Assembly: GCA_031550615.1 (NCBI GenBank) | Contig: JAVBOL010000040.1 | Coordinates: 1-33,589 of the forward strand | DNA length: 33,589 nucleotides | Source of the DNA: JAVBOW01 sp031550615 | GTDB lineage: Bacteria; Bacteroidota; Bacteroidia; Bacteroidales; Rikenellaceae | Direction of reading: 5' to 3' | Shown here: piece after piece, positions 22,801 to 32,716 of the stretch | Position numbering within the stretch: position 1 is the stretch's first letter | Layout of the letters: each line of letters begins with the position of its first letter | Notes under the pieces: generated by a model | Told to the model about the DNA's origin: nothing | The model's input: the letters and a program-made list of their open reading frames with translations, nothing else | Databases searched by the model: none | Position numbers and translations under genes: made by a program

Positions 22801-24000
22801 CTATTTTAATTTTTTGACGGTCACGGGCAGCTCAGCAGCCCAATCCTCAGCGTAACGGTAGAATTCCTTGTCGGTCTTAACCCCGAAATTCTCCTTTTGG
22901 GCGCAGTAGGTGATGCGGTAGTCGATGTGTCCGCGTTCGTCGACCGAGAGCAGCCACAGGTAATTCTCCCCGTCCTCCGCCGAGCTCACAACGCGCCACG
23001 GCTCGATGGCCACCGCCAGGCCGACGGTCTGCTTGGCATATTTGACCGTGTCGTTGACCGGCCAGTCGGTGCCCCAGACGGCGGAAAGCCCCGCCTCGGG
23101 TTTGAGGTGTGAGGTGCGCGCGGCGAGTTTCTGCACGCCTGTGCAGAAGTAGAGGCCCGCGCCATTCTCGATAATATTCTCCACACGGCAGTCGCGATGG
23201 CCGGCCCAGAGGGTGTAGCGCGAGGTGATGTCGACCTCGCGGTCGCGGTAGTTCCACCCCTTGACCTGCATGTCGACCACCGTGCGCACAGGCCCCGACG
23301 CCACGATGCGCGCGCAACGGCTCTTCATGGGCTCGATGTTGGTCGCGCGGCGCGCACCGGAGTCCCAGCCTCGGAGCGTGCCCACGCCCACCGATCCGAA
23401 AACGCGGATTATGTCGTCGCCGGCGCCTTTGGCCAGCTGCTCGTCGGTGGGATACCACAGCGTCTCGGCCAGTTCGAGCCCCGGGTTGTATTTGCCATAG
23501 AGATCGACCGTCTGCTTCTTGTCGAAATAGATGCGATAGGCCGCAAACTCTGACTCGAATGCCGGGCCATGGTGGTGCAGTTTGTTGTACATGTTATCCT
23601 GCGTGGCGCAGATCTCCGTTTTGGGCACTATTTTGTCTTTGCCCTCCTTGAGGAACATCTGGGCGTGCACGCGGGCGGGGTAGCGGTCGGCGAGGGGCGC
23701 GGCGTCGCTCAACTCCACGCGCACCGTGACGCTCTTCTTCGCACGCAGGGGCAGCGTGAAGGCCACTTCGTCCGGGCGACCATCGCCGCTTATATCGTCC
23801 AGCTGCGAGGGTATCTCCTCCTTGTCGGCGTAGACCGTCACCGAGCGCGCCCAATCGGGGGCTGGGACGGCGACGGGGGCGTCGGCAAGGTCTTTCGGGT
23901 TGGGGTTGGTCACTTTGTATGTGGTGGCCTGATCGCGGGCCTGGACCGTGGCGGCGGCGACAAGCAGCAACGCCAGGGCGAGTATGCGGTTGGTTTTCAT
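22801..24000 (-). CDS. DUF4861 domain exported protein
   Basis: The 399-residue protein has a signal peptide (to about residue 21, VQA-R) and a DUF4861 body. Recognisable segments are a beta-sandwich-like beginning (TYKVTNPNPKDLADAPVAVP), DISGDGRPDEVAFTLPL, HHHGPAFESEFAAYRIYFDK, the conserved GSVGVGTLRGW and a C-terminal AEDWAAELPVTVKKL. Members are often found near polysaccharide-degradation genes in this phylum and may be glycan-active, but no enzymatic activity can be asserted. It is the first gene of a three-gene operon with the GSCFA and zinc-ribbon genes and is divergent from ispE. Confidence 0.82.
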   Translation of the reverse strand: MKTNRILALALLLVAAATVQARDQATTYKVTNPNPKDLADAPVAVPAPDWARSVTVYADKEEIPSQLDDISGDGRPDEVAFTLPLRAKKSVTVRVELSDAAPLADRYPARVHAQMFLKEGKDKIVPKTEICATQDNMYNKLHHHGPAFESEFAAYRIYFDKKQTVDLYGKYNPGLELAETLWYPTDEQLAKGAGDDIIRVFGSVGVGTLRGWDSGARRATNIEPMKSRCARIVASGPVRTVVDMQVKGWNYRDREVDITSRYTLWAGHRDCRVENIIENGAGLYFCTGVQKLAARTSHLKPEAGLSAVWGTDWPVNDTVKYAKQTVGLAVAIEPWRVVSSAEDGENYLWLLSVDERGHIDYRITYCAQKENFGVKTDKEFYRYAEDWAAELPVTVKKLK

Positions 24001-24023
24001 GGTCTGCGGGATTTTGCGTTGTG

Positions 24024-24031
24024 CAAATATA
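24024..24031 (-). promoter_or_regulatory. -7 box of the DUF4861 operon
   Basis: The minus strand reads TATATTTG, a perfect TAnnTTTG, 23 nt before the DUF4861 ATG. The same 77-bp gap also has the weaker TAATTTCG on the plus strand (24051-24058) that may serve ispE. Confidence 0.48.
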
Positions 24032-24077
24032 GTGAATTCCTAAAAATATAGTAATTTCGTCTTCACATCGCTTCACT

Positions 24078-24908
24078 ATGCTGCTTTTCGCCCCCTGCAA
24101 AATAAATATCGGACTCGACGTGCTGCGCCGCCGCGAGGACGGTTTTCATGATCTGGACACATTGATGCTGCCCCTAACCGGGCTTTGCGACGCCGTGGAG
24201 CTGACCCCCGCCGGGGAAAACTCGCTCACCGTCTACGGTGCGCCGATCGACTGCCCACCCGGGAAGAACCTCTGCATGCGCGCCCTGAAGTTGGTCCAGG
24301 AGCGTTACGGGGCCGGTGCGGCGCACATCTTCCTGCAAAAGGCCGTGCCCTTCGGGGCGGGGCTGGGCGGGGGCTCTTCCGACGCCGCGGCGGTGATAAC
24401 CCTGGCCGACAGGCTTTTTTCCCTGGGGCTCTCTATCGCCCAAAAGCAAGCGATGGCGGGGGAATTGGGCAGCGACGTCCCCTTCTTTATAGAGTCGCGC
24501 GCGGCGATGGCGCGCGGACGCGGTGAGGTGCTCTCCCCAGCGGACACGCCACGGCAATTGGCCGGAAAGCATATACTGTTAATAAAACCCCCGGTGGCGG
24601 TATCAACAGCTGAGGCTTACGGAGGTATCGTACCCCGGGTGCCGGAAGTGCCGCTCGGGGAGAGGTTGCGGCTACCCCTTCCGGACTGGAGGGCCAATAT
24701 AAAAAACGCCTTCGAAGAGCATATCTTCGCGCTGCACCCCCGGTTGGGGCAACTCAAAGAGGCGCTTTACGATATGGGTGCCGCCTACGCCTCGATGTCG
24801 GGGTCGGGGTCGGCCCTCTACGCTTTTTTCGACGCCGCGCCCGACGTTCGCCAGTTGTCCGACGATATATTTGTATATCAGGGTATTATGCCCCGTACGC
24901 GGGTTTAA
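24078..24908 (+). CDS. ispE: 4-diphosphocytidyl-2-C-methyl-D-erythritol kinase IspE
   Basis: IspE phosphorylates CDP-methylerythritol in the MEP pathway to isoprenoid precursors. The 276-residue GHMP kinase starts FAPCKINIGLDVLRRREDGF, has the ATP-binding PFGAGLGGGSSDAA (91-104), LGSDVPFF, and the C-terminal MSGSGSALYAFF loop. ATG 24078 is the only start that gives the canonical N-terminus. Its partner ispG lies 2 kb downstream on the other strand, so two MEP genes fall in this window, but they are not in one operon. Confidence 0.96.
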   Translation: MLLFAPCKINIGLDVLRRREDGFHDLDTLMLPLTGLCDAVELTPAGENSLTVYGAPIDCPPGKNLCMRALKLVQERYGAGAAHIFLQKAVPFGAGLGGGSSDAAAVITLADRLFSLGLSIAQKQAMAGELGSDVPFFIESRAAMARGRGEVLSPADTPRQLAGKHILLIKPPVAVSTAEAYGGIVPRVPEVPLGERLRLPLPDWRANIKNAFEEHIFALHPRLGQLKEALYDMGAAYASMSGSGSALYAFFDAAPDVRQLSDDIFVYQGIMPRTRV

Positions 24909-25018
24909 AAACGCACCCGGATGGTGTTATCTGTAAAATTATTCGTAAACTTGTGCTGCTAAAAACCTTTTGAAACAAAAACAACACTCTGAATAACAAT
25001 AACCTAAACGTTAATTTT

Positions 25019-26563
25019 ATGGCAGAAGACCAGAAGATCCTCGACCTGCAGCAACGCAAGGAGAAACTCTACTCCGGCGGCGGGGCAAAGGCAATCGAGA
25101 AACAGAAGGCGATGGGTAAGATGACCGCCCGTGAGCGCATCATCGCCCTGCTCGACGAGGGGACGTTCATGGAGTACGATATATTCGTAAAACATGACAA
25201 CAAAGATTTCGGGATGCAGGACAAGGAGCTTCCCGGCGACGGCGTGATAATCGGCACCGGCATGGTGTGCGGACGCCCCATCGCGATTTTCGCACAGGAC
25301 TTCACCGTGGCCGGCGGTTCGCTCGGCTTCATGCACGCACGCAAGATCACCAAGATAATGGACTATGCGCTCAACATGCGCATGCCCCTTATCGGTATCA
25401 ACGACTCGGGCGGCGCACGTATCCAGGAAGGCGTTAACGCCCTGGCCGGATACGGGGAGATATTCTTCCGCAATACACTTAGCAGCGGGGTCATTCCCCA
25501 GCTCTCGGTGATCCTCGGCCCCTGCGCCGGCGGCGCCGTCTACTCGCCCGCCCTGACTGACTTCGTCTTCGTGGTCGAAAATATCTCGAAGATGTTCATC
25601 ACCGGACCGGAGGTTATCAAGACCGTGCTCGGCGAGGAGATCTCACAGGAAGAACTGGGCGGCGCGCGCGTACACGCCGAGACCACCGGTAACGCACACT
25701 TCTACGCCCAGAGCGAGGACGAGTGCTTCCTGCAGATCCGCAAGCTGATCTCGATGCTGCCCGCCAACAACGCGGTCAAAGCTCCTATCGAGGAGACGAT
25801 CCTGCCGGAAAAGAAATACGACATCTCGAAGATCGTCCCCACCGACCCCTCGCAGCCCTATGACGTGCGCGATGTGATCAAATCGCTGGTGGACGACAGC
25901 GAATTCCTCGAAGTGATGGAACTCTTCGCAGCCAACATCGTGATCGGCTTCGGTCGCGTGAAGGGCCAGACCGTAGGTTTCGTGGCCAACCAGCCCCTCG
26001 TGCTGGCCGGCGTGCTCGACTGCGACTCGGCGGACAAGGCCGCACGCTTCATCCGCTTCTGCGACTGTTTCAACATTCCCATCATAACCCTCGAAGACCT
26101 GCCCGGCTACCTGCCCGGTATCGACCAGGAGCACGCCGGTGTGATCCGCCACGGCGCCAAGATGCTCTACGCATACAGCGAAGCAACCGTGCCCAAAGTG
26201 ACGGTTATCCTGCGCAAGGCCTACGGCGGCGGTTACATCGCCATGGGTTCGCGTCACCTGCGCTCTGACTTCGTCTTCGCATGGCCCCAGGCAGAGATCG
26301 CCGTGATGGGTCCCGAAGGCGCCGCCAACATCATCTTCAAAAAGGAGATCACCGAGGCCGCAGACCCCAACGCGATGCGCCAGGAGAAGATACAGGAGTA
26401 TAAGGACAAGTTCGCCAACCCCTACGTGGCAGCCGCAAAAGGCTATATCGACGCCGTGATCTCGCCCAGCGAAACCCGCGCCAGCATCGAGCACGCCCTG
26501 CAGGTGTCGTCGACCAAAAACGTGGGCCATCCCAAGAAAAAACACGGTCTGCCCCCGTTCTAA
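25019..26563 (+). CDS. mmdA: Acyl-CoA carboxyltransferase subunit (methylmalonyl-/propionyl-CoA)
   Basis: The 514-residue protein is the carboxyltransferase (PccB/MmdA) that moves CO2 between methylmalonyl-CoA and biotin. Both crotonase-like halves are present: the first with PLIGINDSGGARIQEGVNAL and GPCAGGAVYSPALTDF, the second with CDCFNIPIITLEDLPGYLPG and RKAYGGGYIAMGSRHL, then WPQAEIAVMGPEGAANIIF. It ends with GLPPF as in bacterial MmdA/PccB. In propionate-forming Bacteroidetes it usually acts in succinate decarboxylation with a sodium-pumping beta subunit; only a biotin carrier follows here. Its leader (24909-25018) is AT-rich with a weak -7 candidate TAAACTTG at 24946-24953. Confidence 0.95.
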   Translation: MAEDQKILDLQQRKEKLYSGGGAKAIEKQKAMGKMTARERIIALLDEGTFMEYDIFVKHDNKDFGMQDKELPGDGVIIGTGMVCGRPIAIFAQDFTVAGGSLGFMHARKITKIMDYALNMRMPLIGINDSGGARIQEGVNALAGYGEIFFRNTLSSGVIPQLSVILGPCAGGAVYSPALTDFVFVVENISKMFITGPEVIKTVLGEEISQEELGGARVHAETTGNAHFYAQSEDECFLQIRKLISMLPANNAVKAPIEETILPEKKYDISKIVPTDPSQPYDVRDVIKSLVDDSEFLEVMELFAANIVIGFGRVKGQTVGFVANQPLVLAGVLDCDSADKAARFIRFCDCFNIPIITLEDLPGYLPGIDQEHAGVIRHGAKMLYAYSEATVPKVTVILRKAYGGGYIAMGSRHLRSDFVFAWPQAEIAVMGPEGAANIIFKKEITEAADPNAMRQEKIQEYKDKFANPYVAAAKGYIDAVISPSETRASIEHALQVSSTKNVGHPKKKHGLPPF

Positions 26564-26575
26564 ACCCCGGACAAG

Positions 26576-26893
26576 ATGAGCGAACAGAAAAAATACGACA
26601 CCGTAGAAACCGAGAACGGAACGTACACCACCGTATTAAACAAAATGTACGTTTCGCGCAAACCCTGGCAAGCGGCAAACCCCGGGCACGTGCTTTCGTT
26701 TATGCCCGGCATGGTGGTCGAGTTCAGCGTTAAGCCCGGCGACAAAGTCAAAAAAGGGGACCTGCTGGCCATCTTCAAAGCGATGAAGATGAACAATAAG
26801 ATCCTCGCCCCCATCGACGGCACTATCAAGTCGCTGAACGTGGAGGCAGGAGTGAATATCCCGAAGAATACCTTAATTGTGGAATTCGCGTAA
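26576..26893 (+). CDS. Biotin carboxyl carrier protein
   Basis: The 105-residue protein is a small biotinyl-domain carrier for the upstream carboxyltransferase. Residues about 36-105 form the biotinyl fold with FMPGMVVEFSVKPGDKVKKG, the attachment motif KAMKMN (Lys71, with Met70 and Met72) and the closing VEAGVNIPKNTLIVEF. The residue before AMKM is Lys where most carriers have Glu. Unlike decarboxylase carriers, it lacks a long Pro/Ala linker. It begins 12 nt after mmdA; a terminator follows, so no beta or delta subunit gene is attached. Confidence 0.93.
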   Translation: MSEQKKYDTVETENGTYTTVLNKMYVSRKPWQAANPGHVLSFMPGMVVEFSVKPGDKVKKGDLLAIFKAMKMNNKILAPIDGTIKSLNVEAGVNIPKNTLIVEFA

Positions 26894-26923
26894 TCGCTTC
26901 GTCGTGAAAAAAATGGAAGGAGG

Positions 26924-28428
<1,505 letters not shown>

Positions 28429-28432
<4 letters not shown>

Positions 28433-28471
28433 GATGCAAATGTACGATTTATATGTACATTTGCATCATGG
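28429..28471. promoter_or_regulatory. Perfect 17-bp inverted repeat spanning both start codons of ispG and recG
   Basis: Left arm CCATGATGCAAATGTAC (28429-28445), spacer GATTTATAT, right arm GTACATTTGCATCATGG (28455-28471): the arms are exact reverse complements. Each arm contains TACATTTG, a perfect -7 box TAnnTTTG, pointing outward (minus 28437-28444; plus 28456-28463), and, at its outer end, the start codon of the adjacent gene. A transcription start 5-8 nt after the -7 box would coincide with the ATG, so both mRNAs may be leaderless. No -33 TTTG is visible for either. Confidence 0.75.
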
Positions 28472-30576
28472 CGGATTTTTTGAAAAACCCTGTCAACAGG
28501 CTCTCGGGCGTCGGTGAGCGGCGGGCGCAACTCCTTGAAAAAGAGTTGGGCATAGCCACATACGGCGATCTGCTCTACCATTTCCCGTTCCGCTATATCG
28601 ACCGCACGAAAGTCTACAAGATCCGCGAGGTGGACCCCGACGCCCAGACCTTTATACAGATACGCGGTCGTGTGGAGTCGCTGGAGTACATCGGCACGGG
28701 GCCCAAAAAGCGCCTTGTCGCCGAGGTGTCGGACGGCACGGGATCGGCGGAGCTCGTCTGGTTCAAGGGCACGCAATGGATCGAAAAACAGGTCGAGCGC
28801 GGACGCGAATATGTGCTCTTCGGGCGCGCTGGCGTGTTCAACGGCAGGTTGCAGATGGTGCATCCCGAGGTCGAGACCATCGCCTCGCTGCTCTCGCGCC
28901 CTTCGTACAGCGTGCAGGGGGTCTACCCGACCACCGAGAAGCTGGCGACCAACCACCTCGGATCGAAAAACCTGTACAACCTTATATGCACGCTCTGGAA
29001 CGGCATAAACCCCTATATCGCCGAAACGCTGCCGCAGCAGCTGATCGGGCAGAACGGGCTGATGCCGCTGCGCGAGGCGCTCTATAACGTCCACTTCCCG
29101 CAGAGCGCGGCCAAGCTGCACGCCGCACGCCACCGCCTGAAGTTCGAGGAACTGCTGGGGGTCGAGCTGGGCATACTCTCGCGCCGCACGGCACGTATCA
29201 CGCGCAGCGACGGGTTCCTGTTCCCGCGCGTGGGCGAAAAGTTCAATTTCTTATACAACTCGCTGCCTTTCCCCCTGACCGGGGCGCAGAAACGCGTGAT
29301 AAAGGAGGTGCGCAGGGACACCGTTTCCGGCAGCCAGATGAACAGGCTGTTGCAGGGCGACGTGGGCAGCGGCAAGACCCTGGTGGCGCTGCTGACGATG
29401 CTTCTGGCCGCCGACAACGGCTTCCAGAGTTGCATAATGGCGCCCACCGAGATCCTCGCCAGGCAACATTTTTTCACATTTGAGCGTCTATTAGAAAACA
29501 GCGGCGTACAAGTGGCTTGCCTGACCGGCTCGACGCGCAAGAAAGAGCGCGAAAAGATACTCGCCGGGCTTGCCTCGGGCGAAGTGGACATACTGGTCGG
29601 CACGCACGCGCTGCTGGAGGAGAGGGTGCAATTTGAAAACCTGGGATTCGTGGTGATAGACGAGCAACACCGCTTCGGCGTAGAACAGCGCTCTCGGCTC
29701 TGGACAAAGAACCAGCAGCCGCCGCACGTGCTGGTGATGACCGCCACGCCCATTCCGCGAACGCTGGCGATGACCCTCTACGGCGACCTCGAAGTGTCGG
29801 TGATAGACGAATTGCCCCCGGGGCGCAAACCGGTGAAAACACTCCATTACCGCGACGCGCAACGGCTGCTGGTCTGGGGTTTCATCCGCGACCAGATAGA
29901 GCGGGGACGGCAGGTCTACGTTGTCTACCCCCTGATAAAGGAGAATGAAAAGATGGACTACAAAGATCTCTACGACGGATTCCAGAGTATTTCGCGCGAC
30001 TTTCCTTTACCGAAATACCACACCACCGTGCTGCACGGCAAGATGAAGCCCGCAGACAAGGACGAGGCGATGCGGCAGTTCAAGGCCGGCGAGGCGCACA
30101 TCATGGTGTCGACCACCGTGATCGAGGTGGGGGTCGACGTGCCCAACGCCACGGTGATGGTCATCGAGAGCGCCGAGCGCTTCGGCCTCTCGCAACTCCA
30201 CCAGTTGCGCGGACGCGTAGGACGGGGCGCCAACGAGTCCTATTGCATGCTCATGTCGGGCGATAAACTCTCGCGCGAGGCGCGCTCCAGGCTCAAGGCG
30301 ATGGTCGAGAGCAACGACGGCTTTTACCTCTCGGAGATGGATATGAAACTGCGCGGGATGGGCGATCTGAACGGCACGCAGCAGAGCGGCATGGCACTCG
30401 ATTTGAAGATAGCCGACCTGGCACGCGACGGTGAGCTGATCGAAAAAGCGCGCGAAGTGGCGATGGCCGTCCTGGACGCCGATCCGCAGCTCACCTCGCC
30501 CGACTGGGAGATGCTGCGCGCGCTGATGCAAAAATATTCCGGGCCCCAACCCGTCGATTTCGCCATGATTTCATAA
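28468..30576 (+). CDS. recG: ATP-dependent DNA helicase RecG
   Basis: RecG reverses stalled replication forks and processes recombination intermediates. The 702-residue protein has the N-terminal wedge/OB-fold domain (PVNRLSGVGERRAQLLEKEL, then RGRVESLEYIGTGPKKRLV), then two helicase domains: Walker A GDVGSGKT (297-304, K303), DEQH box (398-401), VLVMTATPIPRTLAMT, VIEVGVDVPNATVMVIE and SQLHQLRGRVGRG. I start at ATG 28468 (MADFLKNPVNR), as in the family; an in-frame ATG at 28453 lies in the palindrome spacer. The length is standard. Single gene, divergent from ispG. Its stop codon TAA is the start of the next promoter's -7 box. Confidence 0.97.
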   Translation: MADFLKNPVNRLSGVGERRAQLLEKELGIATYGDLLYHFPFRYIDRTKVYKIREVDPDAQTFIQIRGRVESLEYIGTGPKKRLVAEVSDGTGSAELVWFKGTQWIEKQVERGREYVLFGRAGVFNGRLQMVHPEVETIASLLSRPSYSVQGVYPTTEKLATNHLGSKNLYNLICTLWNGINPYIAETLPQQLIGQNGLMPLREALYNVHFPQSAAKLHAARHRLKFEELLGVELGILSRRTARITRSDGFLFPRVGEKFNFLYNSLPFPLTGAQKRVIKEVRRDTVSGSQMNRLLQGDVGSGKTLVALLTMLLAADNGFQSCIMAPTEILARQHFFTFERLLENSGVQVACLTGSTRKKEREKILAGLASGEVDILVGTHALLEERVQFENLGFVVIDEQHRFGVEQRSRLWTKNQQPPHVLVMTATPIPRTLAMTLYGDLEVSVIDELPPGRKPVKTLHYRDAQRLLVWGFIRDQIERGRQVYVVYPLIKENEKMDYKDLYDGFQSISRDFPLPKYHTTVLHGKMKPADKDEAMRQFKAGEAHIMVSTTVIEVGVDVPNATVMVIESAERFGLSQLHQLRGRVGRGANESYCMLMSGDKLSREARSRLKAMVESNDGFYLSEMDMKLRGMGDLNGTQQSGMALDLKIADLARDGELIEKAREVAMAVLDADPQLTSPDWEMLRALMQKYSGPQPVDFAMIS

Positions 30577-30581
30577 CTTTG
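30574..30581 (+). promoter_or_regulatory. -7 box of the DUF3108 gene, overlapping the recG stop codon
   Basis: TAACTTTG is a perfect TAnnTTTG; its first three bases are the TAA that ends recG. It lies 22 nt before ATG 30604. No -33 TTTG is evident at 19-21 nt. Confidence 0.48.
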
Positions 30582-30603
30582 CACCCCGATACGTTTTTTG
30601 AAA

Positions 30604-31422
30604 ATGATGAAAAAGTATTTTCTTATATTGCTCGGCGCGTTGCTGGCGGCCTTACCGGGCTTTTCCCAGGTGCGCGAAGCGGCTTTCACCTGCGGCGAGA
30701 AGCTCGAATTCGGCGTGTTCTACCGCGCCAAACTGGTGCCCAACTCCGAAGTGGCCGTGGTGGCGATCAACACCGCGTGCCGCACCCTGGACGGGCGCGA
30801 TGTCTACCACATCGTAGGCACCGGACGCGTGCAGCCCTTCTTCCGCTGGTTCTTCGACCTTAACGACACCTACACCTCGTGGCTTGACCAGAAGACGCTG
30901 CGCCCCCTGAAATTCAACGCCGAACTGCGCGAGGGGGGCTACCGTTTCTCCCACACCATGACCTACGACTGGTCGACCATGAAGGCCGATTCGCGTTACC
31001 GCAACCTCAAGCGGCCAAACGTCAAGCAGAAGACCTTGCCGCTCAGCCCGGGCGCTTCGGACGCCGTGGGGCTGTTCTACAACATCCGCTCCCTGCCGGC
31101 GGACAGTTTCACGCCGGGGCAGCCGCGCACGCTCAAAGTCGTGCTGGAAGACACCGTGCGCCCGATGCAATACCGTTTCCTGGGGCGCGAGATCCGCTCG
31201 ATAAAGGGCGTGGGCGAGTTCCGCACGCTCAAATTCTCGATGCACCTGGTGACCTCCTCGGGCGAGTCTTTCGAAGACGGGTCGGAGTTGTTCCTCTGGG
31301 TCTCGGATGATCTGAACCACATCCCCCTGTACATCGAATCGCCGATCCGCGTGGGCAGTATCAGCGTGAGGATCAAGAAATTCGAGAACCTCAAATACCC
31401 CCTCGACAGCCGTATAAAATAA
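30604..31422 (+). CDS. DUF3108 domain exported protein
   Basis: The 272-residue protein starts MMKKYFLILLGALLAALPGF, a signal peptide probably cleaved around residue 22. The body is DUF3108: the early CGEKLEFGVFYRAKLVP, a series of beta strands (YHIVGTGRVQPFFRWFFDLN and DTYTSWLDQ), SPGASDAVGLFYNIRSLP, and the C-terminal LWVSDDLNHIPLYIESPIRV. Members are thought to be beta-barrel-like periplasmic or outer-membrane-associated proteins of unknown role. I chose ATG 30604, one codon before an alternative ATG; a TTG at 30598 is possible but unlikely. The coiled-coil gene follows by 33 nt. Confidence 0.85.
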   Translation: MMKKYFLILLGALLAALPGFSQVREAAFTCGEKLEFGVFYRAKLVPNSEVAVVAINTACRTLDGRDVYHIVGTGRVQPFFRWFFDLNDTYTSWLDQKTLRPLKFNAELREGGYRFSHTMTYDWSTMKADSRYRNLKRPNVKQKTLPLSPGASDAVGLFYNIRSLPADSFTPGQPRTLKVVLEDTVRPMQYRFLGREIRSIKGVGEFRTLKFSMHLVTSSGESFEDGSELFLWVSDDLNHIPLYIESPIRVGSISVRIKKFENLKYPLDSRIK

Positions 31423-31455
31423 TTTTCGTACCTTTACCCGATAATAAGCCAGATT

Positions 31456-32337
31456 ATGGAAGAGCAAAATTACAACAGCGAGAACAAGTCGATCAAAGGC
31501 TACCAGATAGTCATCGTCATCCTCGCCCTGATACTTGCCGGCCTGTCATACCTCTATTACAGCCAGACCTCAGCCCTCAAAGAGGATTTCCAGATCAAGC
31601 GCGACACGCTGGAAAATCAGATATCGAGGCTCGTGGTCGACATGGACGGCCTGAAGACCACCAACGACACCATAAGCCAGAACCTGGGCATAGAGCGCGG
31701 TCGCGCCGACTCGCTGATGCAGCGTCTGCAGAAAGAGCGCTCTTTCTCCGCCTCCAAGATCCGCCAGTATGAGAAAGAGGTGGGCACGCTGAGGGTTGTG
31801 ATGCGCGGTTTCGTGCAGCAGATCGACTCGCTCAATAAGCTCAACCAGAAGGTGACGGCAGAGAACGTAGGTCTGCGCACCCGCCTGGCCGAGGAGACGA
31901 CAGCCCGCGCCCGCGCCGAAGAGACCGCCGGCGAACTGGAGATCAAGGTGCGCCAGGGGGCGGTGATAAAAGCCCGCGCCATCAACCTGCTGGCCCTTAG
32001 CAGCAGCGACCGTGAAGTGACGCGCGCATCCAGGGCGGCGCGCATGAGGGTGGATTTCATCCTCACGGCCAACGAGATAGCCTCGCTCGGACAGCGTAAC
32101 GTCTACGCGCGCATCCAGGGTCCGGACGGCTACCAGATGTCTATCGCCGGCAGCCCCACCTTCGATGCTGACGGCAAGCAGCTCACCTACTCAGCCGTGC
32201 GAGAGATCGACTACCAGGGACAGGACCTGAGCGTTAGCCTCTACTACACCGGCGGGGGCATAACCAACGGGACTTATAAGGTAGCCATATTTATGGACGG
32301 GCAACAGATCGGAGCCAACGAGGTGATACTGAAATAG
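31456..32337 (+). CDS. Membrane-anchored coiled-coil protein
   Basis: The 293-residue protein has a short polar N-terminus, one hydrophobic segment (about 16-36) and then a long heptad-rich region (about 38-165: DTLENQISRLVVDMDGLKTT, LMQRLQKERSFSASKIRQYE, LRTRLAEETTARARAEETAG), followed by a beta-rich C-terminal domain (FILTANEIASLG, NVYARIQGPDGYQM, LSVSLYYTGGGITNGTYKVA). The topology is N-in with coiled coil and globular domain in the periplasm. I recognise the type as a common Bacteroidetes hypothetical but not a named family. A weak -7-like TACCTTTA (31429-31436) precedes it, so it may be expressed with or apart from the DUF3108 gene. A terminator follows. Confidence 0.8.
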   Translation: MEEQNYNSENKSIKGYQIVIVILALILAGLSYLYYSQTSALKEDFQIKRDTLENQISRLVVDMDGLKTTNDTISQNLGIERGRADSLMQRLQKERSFSASKIRQYEKEVGTLRVVMRGFVQQIDSLNKLNQKVTAENVGLRTRLAEETTARARAEETAGELEIKVRQGAVIKARAINLLALSSSDREVTRASRAARMRVDFILTANEIASLGQRNVYARIQGPDGYQMSIAGSPTFDADGKQLTYSAVREIDYQGQDLSVSLYYTGGGITNGTYKVAIFMDGQQIGANEVILK

Positions 32338-32355
32338 GTTTTGGGGAATATATGG

Positions 32356-32385
32356 AAAAAGGCTGCCTTGCGGGCAGCCTTTTTT
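32356..32385 (+). terminator. Terminator of the DUF3108/coiled-coil genes
   Basis: AAAAAGGCTGCC (32356-32367), a 5-nt loop and GGCAGCCTTTTT (32373-32384) form a 12-bp stem ending in a T run. It is 18 nt after the stop codon. Confidence 0.9.
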
Positions 32386-32543
32386 CTTTGTCTGCGGTCC
32401 GCTACCGGTGCATACATTCCGCAGTTCCGGCGCAGACGAAAAAAACCGGCCGGAGCGTATTTTCCGACCGGGCGGGCAGTTTCCATGTTGAGGTTCGCAA
32501 GGCTTTATAAAGATGAGAGAGCTGTTATTTTCATATAAGGCAC
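32386..32543. other. Intergenic sequence without recognised gene
   Basis: No coding frame is credible here. GC-rich blocks (AACCGGCCGGAGCG and CCGACCGGGCGGGC) resemble parts of the 14462-14553 repeat (AACCGGAGCATACTTTACG), too weakly to claim a copy. A perfect 10-bp palindrome CTTTATAAAG lies at 32503-32512, and a related inverted repeat TATAAAG-N10-CTTTATA lies at about 32712-32735 on the far side of the RNA candidate. Confidence 0.35.
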
Positions 32544-32716
32544 AAAAAAAGAGCGCAGATACAATCTTCGCACCCAGGTACAGAGGATACCCTTGACGGA
32601 CAGAATTGCACTGCGCCCAAGTCATAGCTATCTGGCTATAACGAGGGCTTGCAATCTTTATGCGTCCATCAAAACCCCGGCAAACCGGGTTCCTCTGTTT
32701 TGGGTGAGAACTATAA
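32544..32716 (-). ncRNA. Candidate structured RNA with rod-like fold, 6S-like architecture
   Basis: Nested complementary segments (plus coordinates) pair into one long rod: 32567-32576 with 32701-32710; 32580-32587 with 32691-32698; 32589-32592 with 32687-32690; 32593-32601 with 32664-32672; 32605-32610 with 32650-32655; 32615-32618 with 32645-32648; 32621-32628 with 32635-32642 (6-nt loop). Two helices contain one C-A mismatch if the plus strand is transcribed, and a G-U pair if the minus strand is, so I infer the minus strand. On that strand the rod is followed by CTGCGC (pairing with GCGCAG inside the RNA) and seven U (32544-32550), a terminator-like end. A long rod with one asymmetric bulge recalls 6S RNA, but no conserved primary motif identifies it; SRP, RNase P and tmRNA signatures are absent. 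Confidence 0.55.

Noticed and set aside
25643..26545. 300-codon open frame on the minus strand
   Set aside because: It is antisense to mmdA and has no family resemblance.
32341..32538. 65-codon plus-strand frame
   Set aside because: It contains the terminator hairpin of the preceding gene; no initiation signals.
32191..32625. 144-codon minus-strand frame
   Set aside because: It covers the end of the coiled-coil gene, the terminator and part of the RNA candidate; composition is unlike neighbouring genes.
32560..32716. RNA candidate as SRP RNA, tmRNA or RNase P RNA
   Set aside because: The conserved SRP apical loop, the tmRNA tRNA-like ends and the RNase P core sequences are absent.
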